NCBI GenBank assembly: GCA_973895155.1
Contig: OZ316897.1
Location: forward strand, 20,088,001-20,152,000
Source of the DNA: Marsupella aquatica
Lineage: Eukaryota; Marchantiophyta
Direction: 5' to 3'
Length of the DNA stretch: 64,000 nucleotides
Part shown: positions 49,375 through 61,780 of the stretch, one piece after another
Position numbering within the stretch: position 1 is the first letter of the stretch
Layout of the letters: each line of letters starts with the position of its first letter
Notes under the pieces: generated by a model
The model's database searches: none
Told to the model about the DNA's origin: nothing
Seen by the model: the letters and a program-made list of their open reading frames with translations, nothing else
Position numbers and translations under genes: made by a program

Positions 49375-49865
49375 GAAAGGGTTTCCAATGAGCCTCAGAT
49401 TGACAATTTTTGTCAAATTCCAAATGAGTTTCTGAATATCTTTGTCTTTCCAATGAGTGTGACAATAAGAAATTTTGATCATGAGTTTATGAATTCTTTT
49501 AGTTTTTCAACATTGAGTCCGGCATTGACAAATTTTATGTCAGATTCTGTCATGGTACTAAAGAGATCATGAGGTTTTCAATGTCTCTAGCTTTCTAATG
49601 TGTGACATTAGAAGTATTAGTCAAGAATTGGAGAGATCATGAGTATCCAAAGTTCTCTAACTTTCCAATGAACTTAACATTGATAGATTTTGTCAAGTAC
49701 TAAGGAGATTATGAGTTTCTAATTTTGCTCTAGCTTAGTTTCCAATGAGTGTGACATTGAGAGATTTTATCAAGACTGAAGAGGTCTGAGTTTCTAAATT
49801 TTGATCTTGAGCTTTCTGATGAATCAAACAATGGCAGATTTTATCAAGCACTAAGGAGATTGATT
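49375..49865. repeat. Minisatellite-like array of a 65-75 base unit, about seven copies
   Basis: Diverged units each contain TGACATTGATAGATTTTGTC or a relative, AGTACTAAGGAGATTATGAG, and CTCTAGCTTTCCAATGAG. The array is the larger relative of the one at 14.16-14.40 kb. It has no conserved frame. Confidence 0.85.
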
Positions 49866-50276
49866 ATTTTTACAATGTGGAGCCAAAAGGGTTCTAACTA
49901 TGTACATTTTTATGTATTAGTTTTTAAAAACTTGCAAACAATCATAAAATACAAACATTTTGATGTAAAACACTGATATATCATTGACAAACATTAGAAT
50001 CGTAACTTTATATTACTAAATGACATCTCTTCCTTTCTATTCTGTTTTTTTTTATGTTCAATATTTATGGCATGGCGCTCCAAAAATTATGTTTCTTTTG
50101 CCACAAACAGGAATGTGCCCTTTTGTTACTGTCATAATTAAGATATTTCCTGTTTGTGACTGGTTGTGCTGATGTGGCATAACCTCGTGACAGGGAATTT
50201 GCAAGGGACCTCTCATGGGGGTCCGTAAAAATGTTTCCAGTAACTAGAGACTAGAGTGTACTACAATACTCCTCAT

Positions 50277-50515
50277 ATCTGTCATCACACCAGCCCTGGT
50301 GTGTTTCCTGTATCAATTTCCCTCTCCACAACCATGACTGCCTTTTCCTCTTTGCTAAAGAAATTTTACTAGTACTCCCACATGTCTTGCCCACATGTAT
50401 GTCATCACACCAGCCCCTGCACCTGTAGCCCTGATATGTTTCCTATATCAAAATCTCATTCCTCTCGACATTCAATGGCTGCCTTTCCTTTGGCCAAAGA
50501 CATTTGACTGACTTA
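50277..50515. repeat. Tandem duplication of a block of about 120 bases
   Basis: GTCATCACACCAGCCC, GTGTTTCCTGTATCAA or ATGTTTCCTATATCAA, CTGCCTTTCCT and a final ATTT(T/G)ACT occur twice in order. A related fragment (TGTCACACCAGCCCTCATATG) lies at about 48,351. Confidence 0.88.
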
Positions 50516-52270
50516 TTTAAGAGAAACAGCCCAGACTTGCACAAGGAGGACACATTCGCCCACGCTCCTATCCACTTGCATACTCAGGAGCCTCCCCTGG
50601 AACAAGGAGCACGCCAACTGGTGCTGAGGCGACCACCAAACACAGCTCTGCTTGCAATTGTTCCACTGTCTTCTTCTTAGACTTACTTGTCTTTCTTGTC
50701 CTCCCAGCAACCTGAAAGGTTGTGAATAGCCAAAAGAACAACTTGGAAGACATTGAGATGCTTCTAATAATTTTAATTGTTGCTTTGACCCAGATGCTAG
50801 TCTCTTTCACACTACTGCATCTCCTGCCCTGGCCAGTTGTGTCTCTGGGGTTTTCCTATCCCCCTCAATGGAATAGATAAAGCCGCCTTCCTTGAGCAAG
50901 TTTAATGGCTTCAGGGAGCATTTGTCCACAATCTGTCAGTGTGAAATGACGAAACAAGGGTATAATTGTGAATCTAAAGTTTTACTCTGATGTGAATCTT
51001 TGACTGCAAGATTGCATGAGGTGTTGTGTTTACAAAGTTTCCAAGTCTCTACACTACAATGCTCATTCTAATTATGACACTCGGCTCTCCTATTCACACT
51101 AATGTGAGGTTTACAAAAGTAGTTCACACGTTGACTGTGTTCGACGCCTGCCTCAAGTAAATTCTACTTATGAGACAAGTGAAATACCTCTCCTGATAAC
51201 ATGAATGTTAAGGTTAGAGAACTAGGTTACACAACACCTCGTGGCATCGTTCTAGGGCTGCCCCTTAGTAATTTTGATAAAGATAATGCCCACAAATAGC
51301 AGAAGTGAACCCATTCTGTTTTCGATACAAATGTGCACTAATAGAAGAAATTACTACATCAGTTGCCCACATTTTGATTGACACTAAAGAGAAAGTGAGT
51401 AAATTCGTTGTGCAATGACACTAATACAGGGAGTTTCTGCGTGAGATTGCATGAGAAGAACCTCATGGCATCTTGTATATTAAATCTAGTAGTTCAACCC
51501 TGCTGTGTTGAAATCATGACTAGGGAATCCTTTACGACAATAAAACAGCCATGTAGAGCCCCGAAAAAACCCCTCCTCGACCATGATTTCATCAGAGCTG
51601 TTGTTTAAAAACCAAAAGTTTCCATGACCACCTGCTTGAAATTGGTCTGGTGAGAAATCCCAGCTTCACAAGGAAATAGAACGAAATAGCCATCGACCAC
51701 GGAACTTTATTCAAAAGGTGTAACAGAGCCTTTAATCACGCTGATTTATTCCCACAATCCTCTCCATGAATAATCTTCAAGGTCTCTGCATGCTTTTAGC
51801 AAGACCTTCTCCGAGTTTCGACGTCACCACTCCACAGGGAACATTTGTATCTACTCTAGGGTCACAACATCACAGAACCACTGCTACACTAGTCACAGGA
51901 ACAACACTGTTCCCAGCGATTGAATTTCGGAGTGATGAGACCGTCGTCAACTGAAAAGTAATAAGCTATGGGGTCGTAACAGGCATTTTTGTATCCTACG
52001 GAGTTGAATTTCCAAGTGTAAAGATCTTCTCCCCAGGTAAATCTAATGAGCTGCTCTGGTTGGGATTAGATCAACTTCAGATGGAGCTAACAAACTAAGC
52101 AAACTAGGGACTGGCAATTGTGTCAAGATTTCCTTTCGGTGCGCCACATAAAGACCCTCAAGATCTTCGGCACCTATACCTCTTTAACACCATAATTGCA
52201 AATCTGCAGGAAAAATGGAAAAATGGAAAGCCAAGTATTCGAATGATTTTAAAATTCACTAAATAAGAAT

Positions 52271-55200
52271 TCACATGGGTAGAAAGCCATGCTTCAGTGC
52301 AGCTTTCCACGTGATATCAATGCGGTCCACATCAATAGCTCCAACTTCATTATGTTTCCATCCTTCTAAAGCATGTACAAGGCCACCAGCATGACAGGCG
52401 TGCACACAACCTCTTGGCATTGTCATCTGCATCATCACATGAAAGCAGCAATTAGGAAGTTGCTTGAAAGCATACACAGGGATTAAAAAAAGAAAACCTT
52501 CAAATCCACAACCGACTAAGATAGTGCTTATATTATTATCTCTACTAATCAAGAGAGGCGCCCGCGTACCAAAAATTGCTTTATTGTAAGAAAGCAATGA
52601 GAAAGACTTGTCAAAGGTGTTTTAACATTTCTCCAGGCATCTGGGCATCTAAACACTTAGAATTAATGCAAGATGTGGACAAAGTCGTCAATACCTCACA
52701 GCTGCGCAAACCTTTCACGGTTTTTGGTAATCTCATGCCTGCCAGCTCTCCATAAGTGCAGTCCTTCCGGAGTTCCGCGATTGGAGGAACCACAAATTGA
52801 TGGAAGTGGGTGCCAGCAGGTGCCCACTTTTGATGTTCAGCGAATGCCCATTTGCCCATCACCCATGTCTATCACAACCAAGTTCAGACGTCAAAGTTTG
52901 TGACACCAGGTGTCAAGAAGGGAAAAACCGTACCCTCCCCGCTAGTCTAAAGTTTGGCATGAAGATCGCAGCGAGTAAATTATTGATGTTAGCAAATGTG
53001 ATACCAAACACTGATGACATTTATCAACGAGATTGATAGCATAGCCTAAGAGTATAAATTTGCCTTGGCCAAGTTTTGCGCGGGAGTTCCCAAATATAAG
53101 AAGGACCAAGTTTCCCGAGAGTTCAACAACATGCAACTATACAACGGTTTAAGAAACAGCTGAAGCAAGAGTCTCCTCCTCCTACCTTGCAATCCTTCCC
53201 ATCTTGGTATTTCGTGACTTGCACGAGATATCTTTGGAATTCCACAGGAGCCTCATGTAGGATTGTCTCAAACCTCTCCCTTGAAGTAGTCAACATCTGT
53301 AACATCCCACGCGGAAATTCATTCCCAAAAGCGTCAATCCAAAAACATGAAAAAGTCCGTTATCTTTACGTCCCAATCTACTTGCATTTCAGTAGTTAAC
53401 CATCTTCAGTTGGATGCCTGTGCCCCCATCATGAACCATATATTGCATACCAATCACTGGCAGCAATGTGTTTCATGCAAAAGTTTGTGTGTTACACGGC
53501 ATAGGTTTTCGGTTAAATTGTCTCCTGGTTACTCTGAGAACAAGAGCGTTGCAGATGGAAAAAACTCTTTGACCATTAACAATGCACAATTCCCATCGAC
53601 GAATTGAAAAGGGAAGGAGTACATACCAAGACGCGTACTCGCCGCCTGCACAGATAGAGCGCAATAGCTCGGCCAAGTTTGGACGTCGCACCAGTGAGAA
53701 ATATTTCAGAAACATCCCTGGGAAGTTTGTCCAATATCACAGCCGCTGTAAGTGTGTTTCCATGTACTATCCGGATCCTCAGATTGGGATGCTTTTTGAC
53801 AAAGAGCGCCCCACCTCCATTCAGGTCTTCATTCTGCACATATACAACCGTGACAAAAGACTATAAGCTACGTTTCCATCCGTCCCGTCTCCTTTAGTTC
53901 TAAAATACAATGGCAAACAAGTTAAAACTTAAAAAGCACAGCCTTCAAATCCTAATCCCTGGGATCCCTATGTCTAAGAGAACCGAGTATCCAGTGGAAA
54001 CAAAATGAAAAATGAGAGGAAATGAATCCGTGAATTAATTTGAATCCAATAAAGCCAGAGAGTGAACAATTTACAGTGCAGAAATAGACCTTATTAAGTG
54101 CCCCAAGACTAATCACTTGGGCGCCCTTTGCGTCTGCTTTCAAAATTGATTCCTCGATCAGTTTGTTGATCCGCGGCTTCTCGAACTTCAAAAAATACTG
54201 GCATCCAAAAGTTTTTTGATGTCCAAAGATGAGACAATGTTCAATCTTGGTCAAGTGCAATTTATACAAGTTACTAATTACTGTACTCCTGAGAAGAACA
54301 CAAGTCAACTAAAGTCAATACTGCCGTAAACAAATGAGGGCAGATTAGTAAAAGTTAGCTAATAACGAGGATACATTGGAGAAAGCAAATTACTGACCTG
54401 AAAGCCATATCTGGGCATAACCCAAGTTTGCATGCTCAACTTGTCAAGCTTGTACTTATCAGCAGTAAAGGGCTTTCCGAATATCCAGAGCACAACCATG
54501 GCTATTACAGCAAGTGGCCACAGAGGCAATAGATACCAGTGTGATTGAAATGGGTGGGCAGCAAGAGAAGCAATCCCAAAGGGTAAATGGAAAGTCGACA
54601 GAAGTTCCGTTCCATGAGCGAGGAAGACGAAGTCCAAGTTCTCAGTTCTACCTGCAAGACACAATTAAAAGTCAGGATGCTTGCGAGTGCACTCAATGAA
54701 AGGCACAGGATGCAGTTGCAGCAATCAATGAAATGGTCGCCTTATGCTACCTAAGGCCTTTACATTTTCCACAACCAGCCAGTAAAAGTAGCAAAGTATT
54801 GCACCTTCGACAAAACATACAGGCAATTTGTCACAAGTAACCATCCTGACAAAGAGGCCAAGGATTCCTACTCTGACCTCCTCCACGATCTGTAATCTAT
54901 GAACGATCAACAACGTGGTCATTCTGCAAAACGAAGTGAATGCCAAAGGGGAAAATAGCAATACGTGTGTGGCAGCAAAGAAAACAGACCTTTCCGGACG
55001 GTTTGGTAGAGAGTGTCGCTGTTTTTGTCCACAGTGCCACCCAGATAATCGTAAAGGGGCATAAACAAGGCGAAATTCGTGTGAACCTGCGAGTGATGGA
55101 GGGAATGATACCTGGTCCAAAGAAACCAGAACTGCCCACTCAGTACAGCCTTGAGCCAATTTGATAGTATGCTCCAACAAAACGAAATCCTAAGCGACCT

Positions 55201-58057
55201 CTCGTAAACAACCAAGTTTTCGGTCAAGACCCTCCTTCTAGTCGATACACAAGTAAGTCACTTACGTAGGAGTGTAGACGAGATATTTCAGAGGCGGGAA
55301 GATGTTGAAAACCCAGGGTGGGAAAAACTCCCAATTGCAATGGCCGATGGCATTCATGAAGTCAAAAAACAGCCAGTAAAAGTAAAACATTCCGATGGAG
55401 CCACCTCCGAGAGCCCAAGTACCTAAAAGTGGTATGGCAAACACTGCAGAATACGAGACATGCTCAAGAAACGGATGAACTGTCCCTGCACCACATAGAA
55501 GCCAGCCAGGTGATATCAGTCACAGGACTACTCTTGAACCAATTTAAAAGTGCAAGAAGAGGAAATGACAACTCCAAATTTGATATCCCTCAAACTTTTA
55601 TTTATGACGAGATGCTGGTCTATCCAAACCATCAGAGTACAAGTGGCCCACTAACCAGAGACGGGCTCGGTGACAAAAGAAGCATGGTGGTGGGAGTGGT
55701 AGCGAGTGAACAAGTAATGGTGGTGCAGCGCACGATGCAGCCAATAGTACGCAAATTCGGTAGGCCCGGCATGAAGAAGCAACATAATGACGATGCCCTT
55801 TGAATCCCATAAGGGAAAGTTGTTAAAACCAGGAAGATAGGCGTGGATAACTGTAGCAAGGATCACGTGGAATAGCAAATAGTCCTCCCTGCACAACGGA
55901 AGCGACCCATAATAGTAAGACCAAAAACGGATCGTTCGAAGGTACTTCACGTCAATGAAAATGAAGGGAGTTCATTTCCGATATAGGAAACACACTGGGT
56001 CTTAAATAGAATGACTGGAAGTCATCTGCAACGGTCGGTTGACACAGGAATCTCCATCTCATCCAAATCTTAGTAGAGGGAGTCATACCAGGTCTTTTCT
56101 CGATCTACTTGCTGGAAATTTATAGGTTTTTGTTGAATCTGATATTTCTCGATAACGAAATGGAAGCGAGACAGAGACATCCACAATTGGCCGTGTAGAT
56201 AGCGCAAGGCTGTGGCCACAAGCATGTGAAGGCACCAGTTGTCCCTGTCATAGCCACCGAATACGTTGGCTTGCGTTGCTTTGACGATGAAAGGTACGTA
56301 CAGAACATACTGCAACCAACATGGATTACGTTAGATCTCCTGCCGAGTACAAAATAATTCATGACTGCCAGCCCAAACGAGCGTTGATATGAGTATGAAA
56401 GGTACGTACAGAACATGCTGCAGTCAACGCGGGCTATGTACGAACTCATGCTGATTCAGAAATTAATTCATGATTGTCATTCCAGAACGGAAAGGAGCGT
56501 ATCAATCAACCCATAGGTAAGGCGTTTTGGATTGTCGTCTAGGCAGAATCGTGACACGTTTTCTCACCAGGCCACCCGAAGGATTCCAAACTCTTGAAAA
56601 TGAACCGTCAGCCAATTTCGCAGATGTTACCAATAAACTTTTCCAACAGAAAAATCGAGCCAGTAAAACGAAACGTCTTCCGAAATTGTACACTGCTGTA
56701 ACTAAGGGGGTGGCTGGGACCCATAAACCTCAGCGTCTTCTAACGCTGCCCCCGGACAGCTTTGATGAAAATACAGAGTCAAGAGGTCGAGCACTGCTTC
56801 GACACATTGACGATGATCTGGAGTTCTGGACAGATGTACATTACTCTCTACTCCATGAATCCGTACACTTCAGGAAACTTTTCGTGCTATATGTTTTATT
56901 GGCTGAGGACTAGTCAACTCCACTATTCAACGAGACGTGAAATTCTGATATCTTCGAAGGTGACGTCAGATGGCGCCATGGTAATACTGTAGTGAAGTGG
57001 GTAGTTCGCCTTGCCAAACCAATGGCAGGCAGAAACTCGGAAAATTCCATTTCTGTTGACAATTGCAGGTAATTCACATGAAGTTCAAGTACCACAACCG
57101 TGCGAAATTCGTTCTAGTTTCTTCTTCCTATTATTTAATGTTTGTGCAGACGCAGTAGCGAACACTTCAAAATTTCTCTGTCCGGAACCAAAGCAGACAA
57201 AGGCCGATCAAACTCTCCCCAGAATACATAATTTCCAAAGGAACAAAAATCAAGAAACGAATTGCAGCCATTTCGATACTAAATTAGAGGATATATAAGG
57301 TAACATGGCAGGACTTAATAAGTCAATTGAAGCTACTTCAAAATTTTCTAAACAGGGCTTTAAATGCAGACATCGACCATCGACTTCAAAGTGCAGAAAA
57401 ACGAGTTAAAGTGGATGGAATTGGGGAATCGACGGTGCATTTCACTGGCCGCAGCAGGGGCCATGGCACATACTAGAAGAGACAAGAGACTAGAAGCAAA
57501 TTTCCCATGTTATCGCAGACTGACGCAGAAAAACGAAAGCAGCAACGCCAAAATGGAGTCAACCCGATTCCATTTTCGTGCCATTTTACTCCTGGACCAG
57601 GCCACCAGTCCCCGACGGAGACTACCAAGCGCATGACCGGCCCAAGTCGTGAAGAAACGGGTGAAGGGGGAAGAGAAACAGACAGAAAAAATAGAGAGAG
57701 TGATATTTAATTCCAAACGGGGGCAAAGGGTATGGCCACGATGGCAGGATGTTGAGAAAATCAAAACAATGTTGCCAATTGAAGCACCTGGGACAACAAG
57801 CAGAATGGACACTGGTTTGGGGTTTATCAGCTCCCGGCCAGTAAGCGAGTCAGTGAACTCCATTCAGTTCAGCATTGCTCATAGACAATCTTCACCACGG
57901 AATTCAACATTGCTGCAGCTGTACTACTCCATTGCAGGACCCCACAAAAAAATTCACACTCTCCTCCCATACGAATGTCACAGAACCACACACTCACCTT
58001 GAAACTCCCGAGCCGCGACCACGGCCAGTCATACAACGGACCCGGCTGAGACGCCAT
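52271..58057 (-). CDS. CER1: CER1-type very-long-chain aldehyde decarbonylase (wax alkane synthesis)
   Basis: Eleven exons on the minus strand: 58057-57998, 56309-56089, 55888-55656, 55485-55266, 55111-54990, 54651-54398, 54197-54090, 53833-53627, 53296-53186, 52868-52695 and 52426-52271. All junctions are GT-AG and the phases agree. The product is 621 residues, against about 625 in Arabidopsis CER1. The fatty-acid-hydroxylase-type metal site is intact: HRALHH (145-150), HSHHH (158-162) and HSLHH (247-251), with hydrophobic membrane segments around them. The C-terminal WAX2-type domain runs from about residue 370, with [14 protein letters not shown] and WKAALKHGF near the end. The enzyme acts in the ER with CER3-like protein and cytochrome b5 to turn very-long-chain acyl-CoA into cuticular alkanes. 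WLHRALHHH and GHCNWE favour CER1 over CER3. Intron 1 is 1.7 kb. Confidence 0.93.
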
Positions 58058-58151
58058 TACTCCTGACTCTCCACAATCACAGCCCCGTCTTCAAAGCCCA
58101 CCAAGAAGAGTTCACCCACACTGCTCCGACCGAGCGAGAATAGGACTCGCG

Positions 58152-58514
58152 ATGCGGCAGAGCTCGCCCAGCTCAGGCATCACCACCGCCGAGCTGGAAA
58201 TGAGTTCACCATCGCAGGAATTGTGCGCTCGCCCGCCTTCAATCCGCAAGCTGAAGCATGAAGCAGATGGAGCAGCTGCGGCCATAGAAGAAGAGGAGCT
58301 CACTGTAATGGGCCAGCGCGACTCATCTGCGCACATTGCGACCAGTCGCGATATCGAGACCCAATCGCGAGTTCGTCGGCCGTGGCCCTTTGCACACGTG
58401 TGCGCGGTCGCGATTTTCGCGATGCGGAAGAGCGAGCGAGCGGTGGCCGCCTTGGGCGAGTTTCTGGCCAAGCGAGGCGTCGCTCTGTCCGCCGTCCGTC
58501 TCCATGCAAAATAA
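58152..58514 (+). CDS. Possible small protein divergent from CER1
   Basis: A 120-codon open frame starts with ATG 95 bases from the CER1 start codon and runs away from it. The segment SSPSQELCARPPSIRKLKHE, followed by an alanine-rich and acidic run, looks moderately protein-like. I recognise no family and found no further exon. The opposite strand is also open here, which is expected for a GC-rich CER1 leader. It may be chance coding potential in a 5' UTR and promoter region. Confidence 0.25.
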   Translation: MRQSSPSSGITTAELEMSSPSQELCARPPSIRKLKHEADGAAAAIEEEELTVMGQRDSSAHIATSRDIETQSRVRRPWPFAHVCAVAIFAMRKSERAVAALGEFLAKRGVALSAVRLHAK

Positions 58515-58599
58515 TATCATCCACTGGATCCGAATGCTGGCCCCAAACCGCAATTGGGAGAGAATTTTTGTACTGCCGCCTTCTTTTCTTTGTAAAGCT

Positions 58600-58830
58600 A
58601 CTTTTTGAGGGGAAAAAAACGGCAAGAGAGGATTCTCCCTTTCTTCGTTTTTCTTTTCTTTTTTTGGTTTTTTTGGAGGGGGGCGATTTCACCCTTTCTT
58701 CACTTTTTCTTGAGGGGAAAAAACTTCAAGAGGAGTGGATATTCCCCTTCTTTTTGATCCCGAATTTTTTACGGGGCATATTTCAACCTTTCTTCACTTT
58801 TTCTTTCGTCTTGATTGATTTCACTTTTTT
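58600..58830. repeat. Pyrimidine-rich tandem repeats
   Basis: GAGGGGAAAAAA followed by CAAGAG and then a TTTCTTCACTTTTTCTT-type tract occurs in two to three diverged copies. Simple-sequence DNA, not coding. Confidence 0.85.
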
Positions 58831-59984
58831 AATTTATTTTTGGGGGGAAGGGAATGGAATGGGATGGAGAATCGTCCACCACATTTGACAGAGAGGTCTC
58901 TTTTTAGTACATTTGGCAATACAATCTACGTAAAGTTTTATGAGGTACACTTTTCCTTTCACCGCACTCTCACAAATAATCTCAATGTAACTTTTTTTAA
59001 ATATTACTTTTTTCTTCAAAAGTATATGCCCCAATTTTTTAAGGAAAGCCAGAATAAGACACAGGTTTCGCCACAGAACTCTGATGGACACAATATAAAT
59101 ATTATTATATCAACCCGTAACATCTTGGTATTGGCTGTGTAGCAAAAGCGGTCCTCACCTTGGATATGGAAATAGTGGTGGGTCTTAAAATGTAGGAGCT
59201 GAGTTGGAAGTGTGACGAGCATAACAAAATTCCAAGGAATGTCGTCAAACGTTTTGCCTTGGTGGCTTGTTCTCGTCCAATGCTTGTTATGTAGATCAAC
59301 CAATGGATAGATGGGGAGAAAGGAAAGCTTAATGCAATAGATCATATAAACTGCCCAGATATATATATTCTTGAATTTAAAGCCCAGGTAGTATTAGTGG
59401 TTGGTTGGAATGCCTGGATAGGGAACCCAAACAGAAATCATTGAACATTTAGATATGCTCCAGTAGTCATGTTTACAACTTTTGTGGATTTGGTTTTTTC
59501 ATTCGTAATCATGTGAAATGTGTGATTTCATCGGGTTAATTTGTTGTATAAATTTGGATGCCTATCTACTTTACTTTTTGGATTTATAATATCAAGTTTA
59601 GTAAGCTAAATTAGAATTTTAGGGTGGGGTTTCACTCCCTTTCCCCTAAAGAAAGTAAACAAACCAAGTTTGGGGTGGAAGGGGATGTTTAGGGTTTGAG
59701 CAGGGATCACTTAGTTTCACCCTGGCTTTCAAAAGTGAACTAAGCGAACTAAGGGAAATTTCTTTATTTTTCTTTGGTTCTGATTCTAGTTTCATTTCCT
59801 TTATCTATAATTTGAAACCATGTCAAAAGGCTCCCCATGGAATGTGACAGGAAGACTGATAACTTTATATCCAATCATGAGAGTATCTAGCTACAAATAG
59901 ATGAAAAAGCTGAAAAAATTCTCTGGTACGCTGTACACCTGCACTTCCACTCATGGTAAGGAGATCTTTTGTACATATATTTGA

Positions 59985-60290
59985 AATCTCGGTACTTCTG
60001 CAATGGCAAATTTTTTGAAGCTCTTATAGTAACAACAATGACACTCTGAAAAAATAGGATCATGCATATCAGATTCACACAATAGAAAATCTCTGTTAGT
60101 ACTATAATGGCAAAATATATATTACTCAAAGCTTTCATTATAACAAACTCAGTGCTCTCTGAAAAAACACAATTCTGTAACCAGGCTCCTGTAAATTAAA
60201 ATCTCCAATAACTCCGCAACGACAAAATTACTAGAGGTACTCCTTGTAACAAGAGCCGCACTTTTGGACAAATGATTCCACACCAGTGTT
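59985..60290. repeat. Minisatellite-like array, about three copies of a 90-base unit
   Basis: Each unit contains AAATCTC, then AATGGCAAA or ACGACAAAATT, AAGCTCTTATAGTAACAA or relatives, and CACTCTCTGAAAAAA or CTCTCTGAAAAAA. The copies have diverged strongly. Confidence 0.7.
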
Positions 60291-61299
60291 CCTTTAAGTT
60301 GTAATCATTTTGCAGAATATAATTGCCCTAGAATCTTGAGGCAGTGTGTACAGAAACTTCAGTGCCTTTGTGAAATTCAGTTTGTTTTGTTTTTGACCGT
60401 TGAGCAAACTATCCTGTAACTAATTGAGGAGTGAAGCTCTCACTCTACTTGCAGTTCCATTTACCACTGAGACCTGATAAGGCCCTTAAAGATGTAAATG
60501 ATATAAATATACCTTAAACTTTATCTTTTCTCCTTACTGAACTCTAAGAAAGAAGACCGGCTGGAGGGAAAGTTACAGGGAGAAACAGTACCCTAGAAGT
60601 GGCTGGCAAACAGGAAGTTTCCCAACAATAAAGGGTATTGCGAGCGAGTCACAGAAATAGTTTGAATTTATGGAGAGAGTCAGCAAGGTTGCTAACCTCA
60701 AATGTTAGATTTGTTCTGTATTTGTAGTACCCTAGATGGTCCGCAAGTTTGCTAGCCAAGACAGGAGTCAAAAAATGGCTTTTCTATAAAAGTTAAAACA
60801 AATACAAAGGTATTTGAAACCAAGTTTTGGTTAGTGAGGGATCTACTATGAAAAAGTGTATGGTATGAGACCATCAGTTGGTGCTTCATTTGAAAAACTT
60901 TTTACGTCCATTTGGTTGGCAAAAACTTCTATGCAAATCTTTCCTTTAATTTGCACTGGTCCTGCCACTTTTGTCAAGAAAGAGTCACCAGTCATGCCTT
61001 GTAATCCCCAGCAAACCACGCTGAATTTGAGATTTTTCAGGTTAGAAAAGAGCTTGGGGTTACACTTGATAACCCATGGCCTCTTTGGGGGCATGGCAAT
61101 AACCCCTCCAGGCTCACCACCCTATGGTGATTAGTGCCTACAAGCCTGAATGCTCATTCTTTGAATGTGAATAGACATATGTGATGACAGAAATCATCAT
61201 GCATGCTCATCTTTTTTCAGATACATCAACTGTGAGTTAAATCTACACCAAGTTTATGTTCCTCCATTTTCCTGGGGCCCCGTACATTGCCTGTCCCAG

Positions 61300-61780
61300 T
61301 CCCCAGTGTTGTTGCCCACTCCAGCCCAAGTTTGCCAGAGAATAAACCAAGTGACTGTACCATTGTTATTTCCTCCGGTTAGATCAACTTTGAGGTTATG
61401 CTCTAGCACCCTACACTTTTTGATGCCCGCTCGAGCCCAAGTCCCTGATATTGTTGCCCGTCCCAGACCAAGTTTGACAAAACATAAACCAAGACTATCA
61501 TTAAGCATGACTTTTATTCAAAGTACTAGGTTTTGCCTGAACATCTACTTAGACTACTCTATTATGAAACAAGCATGACTCCATTGGAAAGAAGTGTTGC
61601 CAAAACATAATACATGATTCCATAGAGAAGAAATATTTGACAGGACATCAACCAAGACTCCATCAATACTGTTAACCAGAGTACTAGGTTTCCCCTGAAC
61701 ATTTAGACTATGTTACAAAGCAAACATGACTATGTTGAAAATAAGTGTTGCCAAAACATAAACCATGACTTCACAAGGAA
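61300..61780. repeat. Two sets of diverged tandem duplications
   Basis: At 61,309-61,490 a block with TTGTTGCCC, CCAAGTTTG and ATAAACCAAG recurs. At 61,480-61,780 a 150-base block with ACCAAGACT, AGTACTAGGTTT, CCTGAACAT, AGACTA, GTGTTGCCAAAACATAA and ATGA(T/C)T occurs twice. Confidence 0.8.

Larger units (their letters stand above)
45708..52270. other. Non-coding stretch between the SRA-chromodomain gene and CER1
   Basis: The first few hundred bases are probably the 3' UTR of the upstream gene. Beyond that I see no gene in about 6 kb, only AT-rich DNA with a tandem duplication near 47 kb, a minisatellite at 49.4-49.9 kb and a duplication near 50.4 kb. Short open frames have no recognisable motif. 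Confidence 0.5.

Noticed and set aside
49375-49865. Regularly spaced repeats considered as a CRISPR-like array
   Set aside because: The units are contiguous and diverged with no unique spacers. This is a eukaryotic minisatellite.
56527-56913. 128-codon plus-strand open frame inside CER1 intron 1
   Set aside because: It is antisense within an intron, with no family resemblance or splice context, so chance is the simplest explanation.
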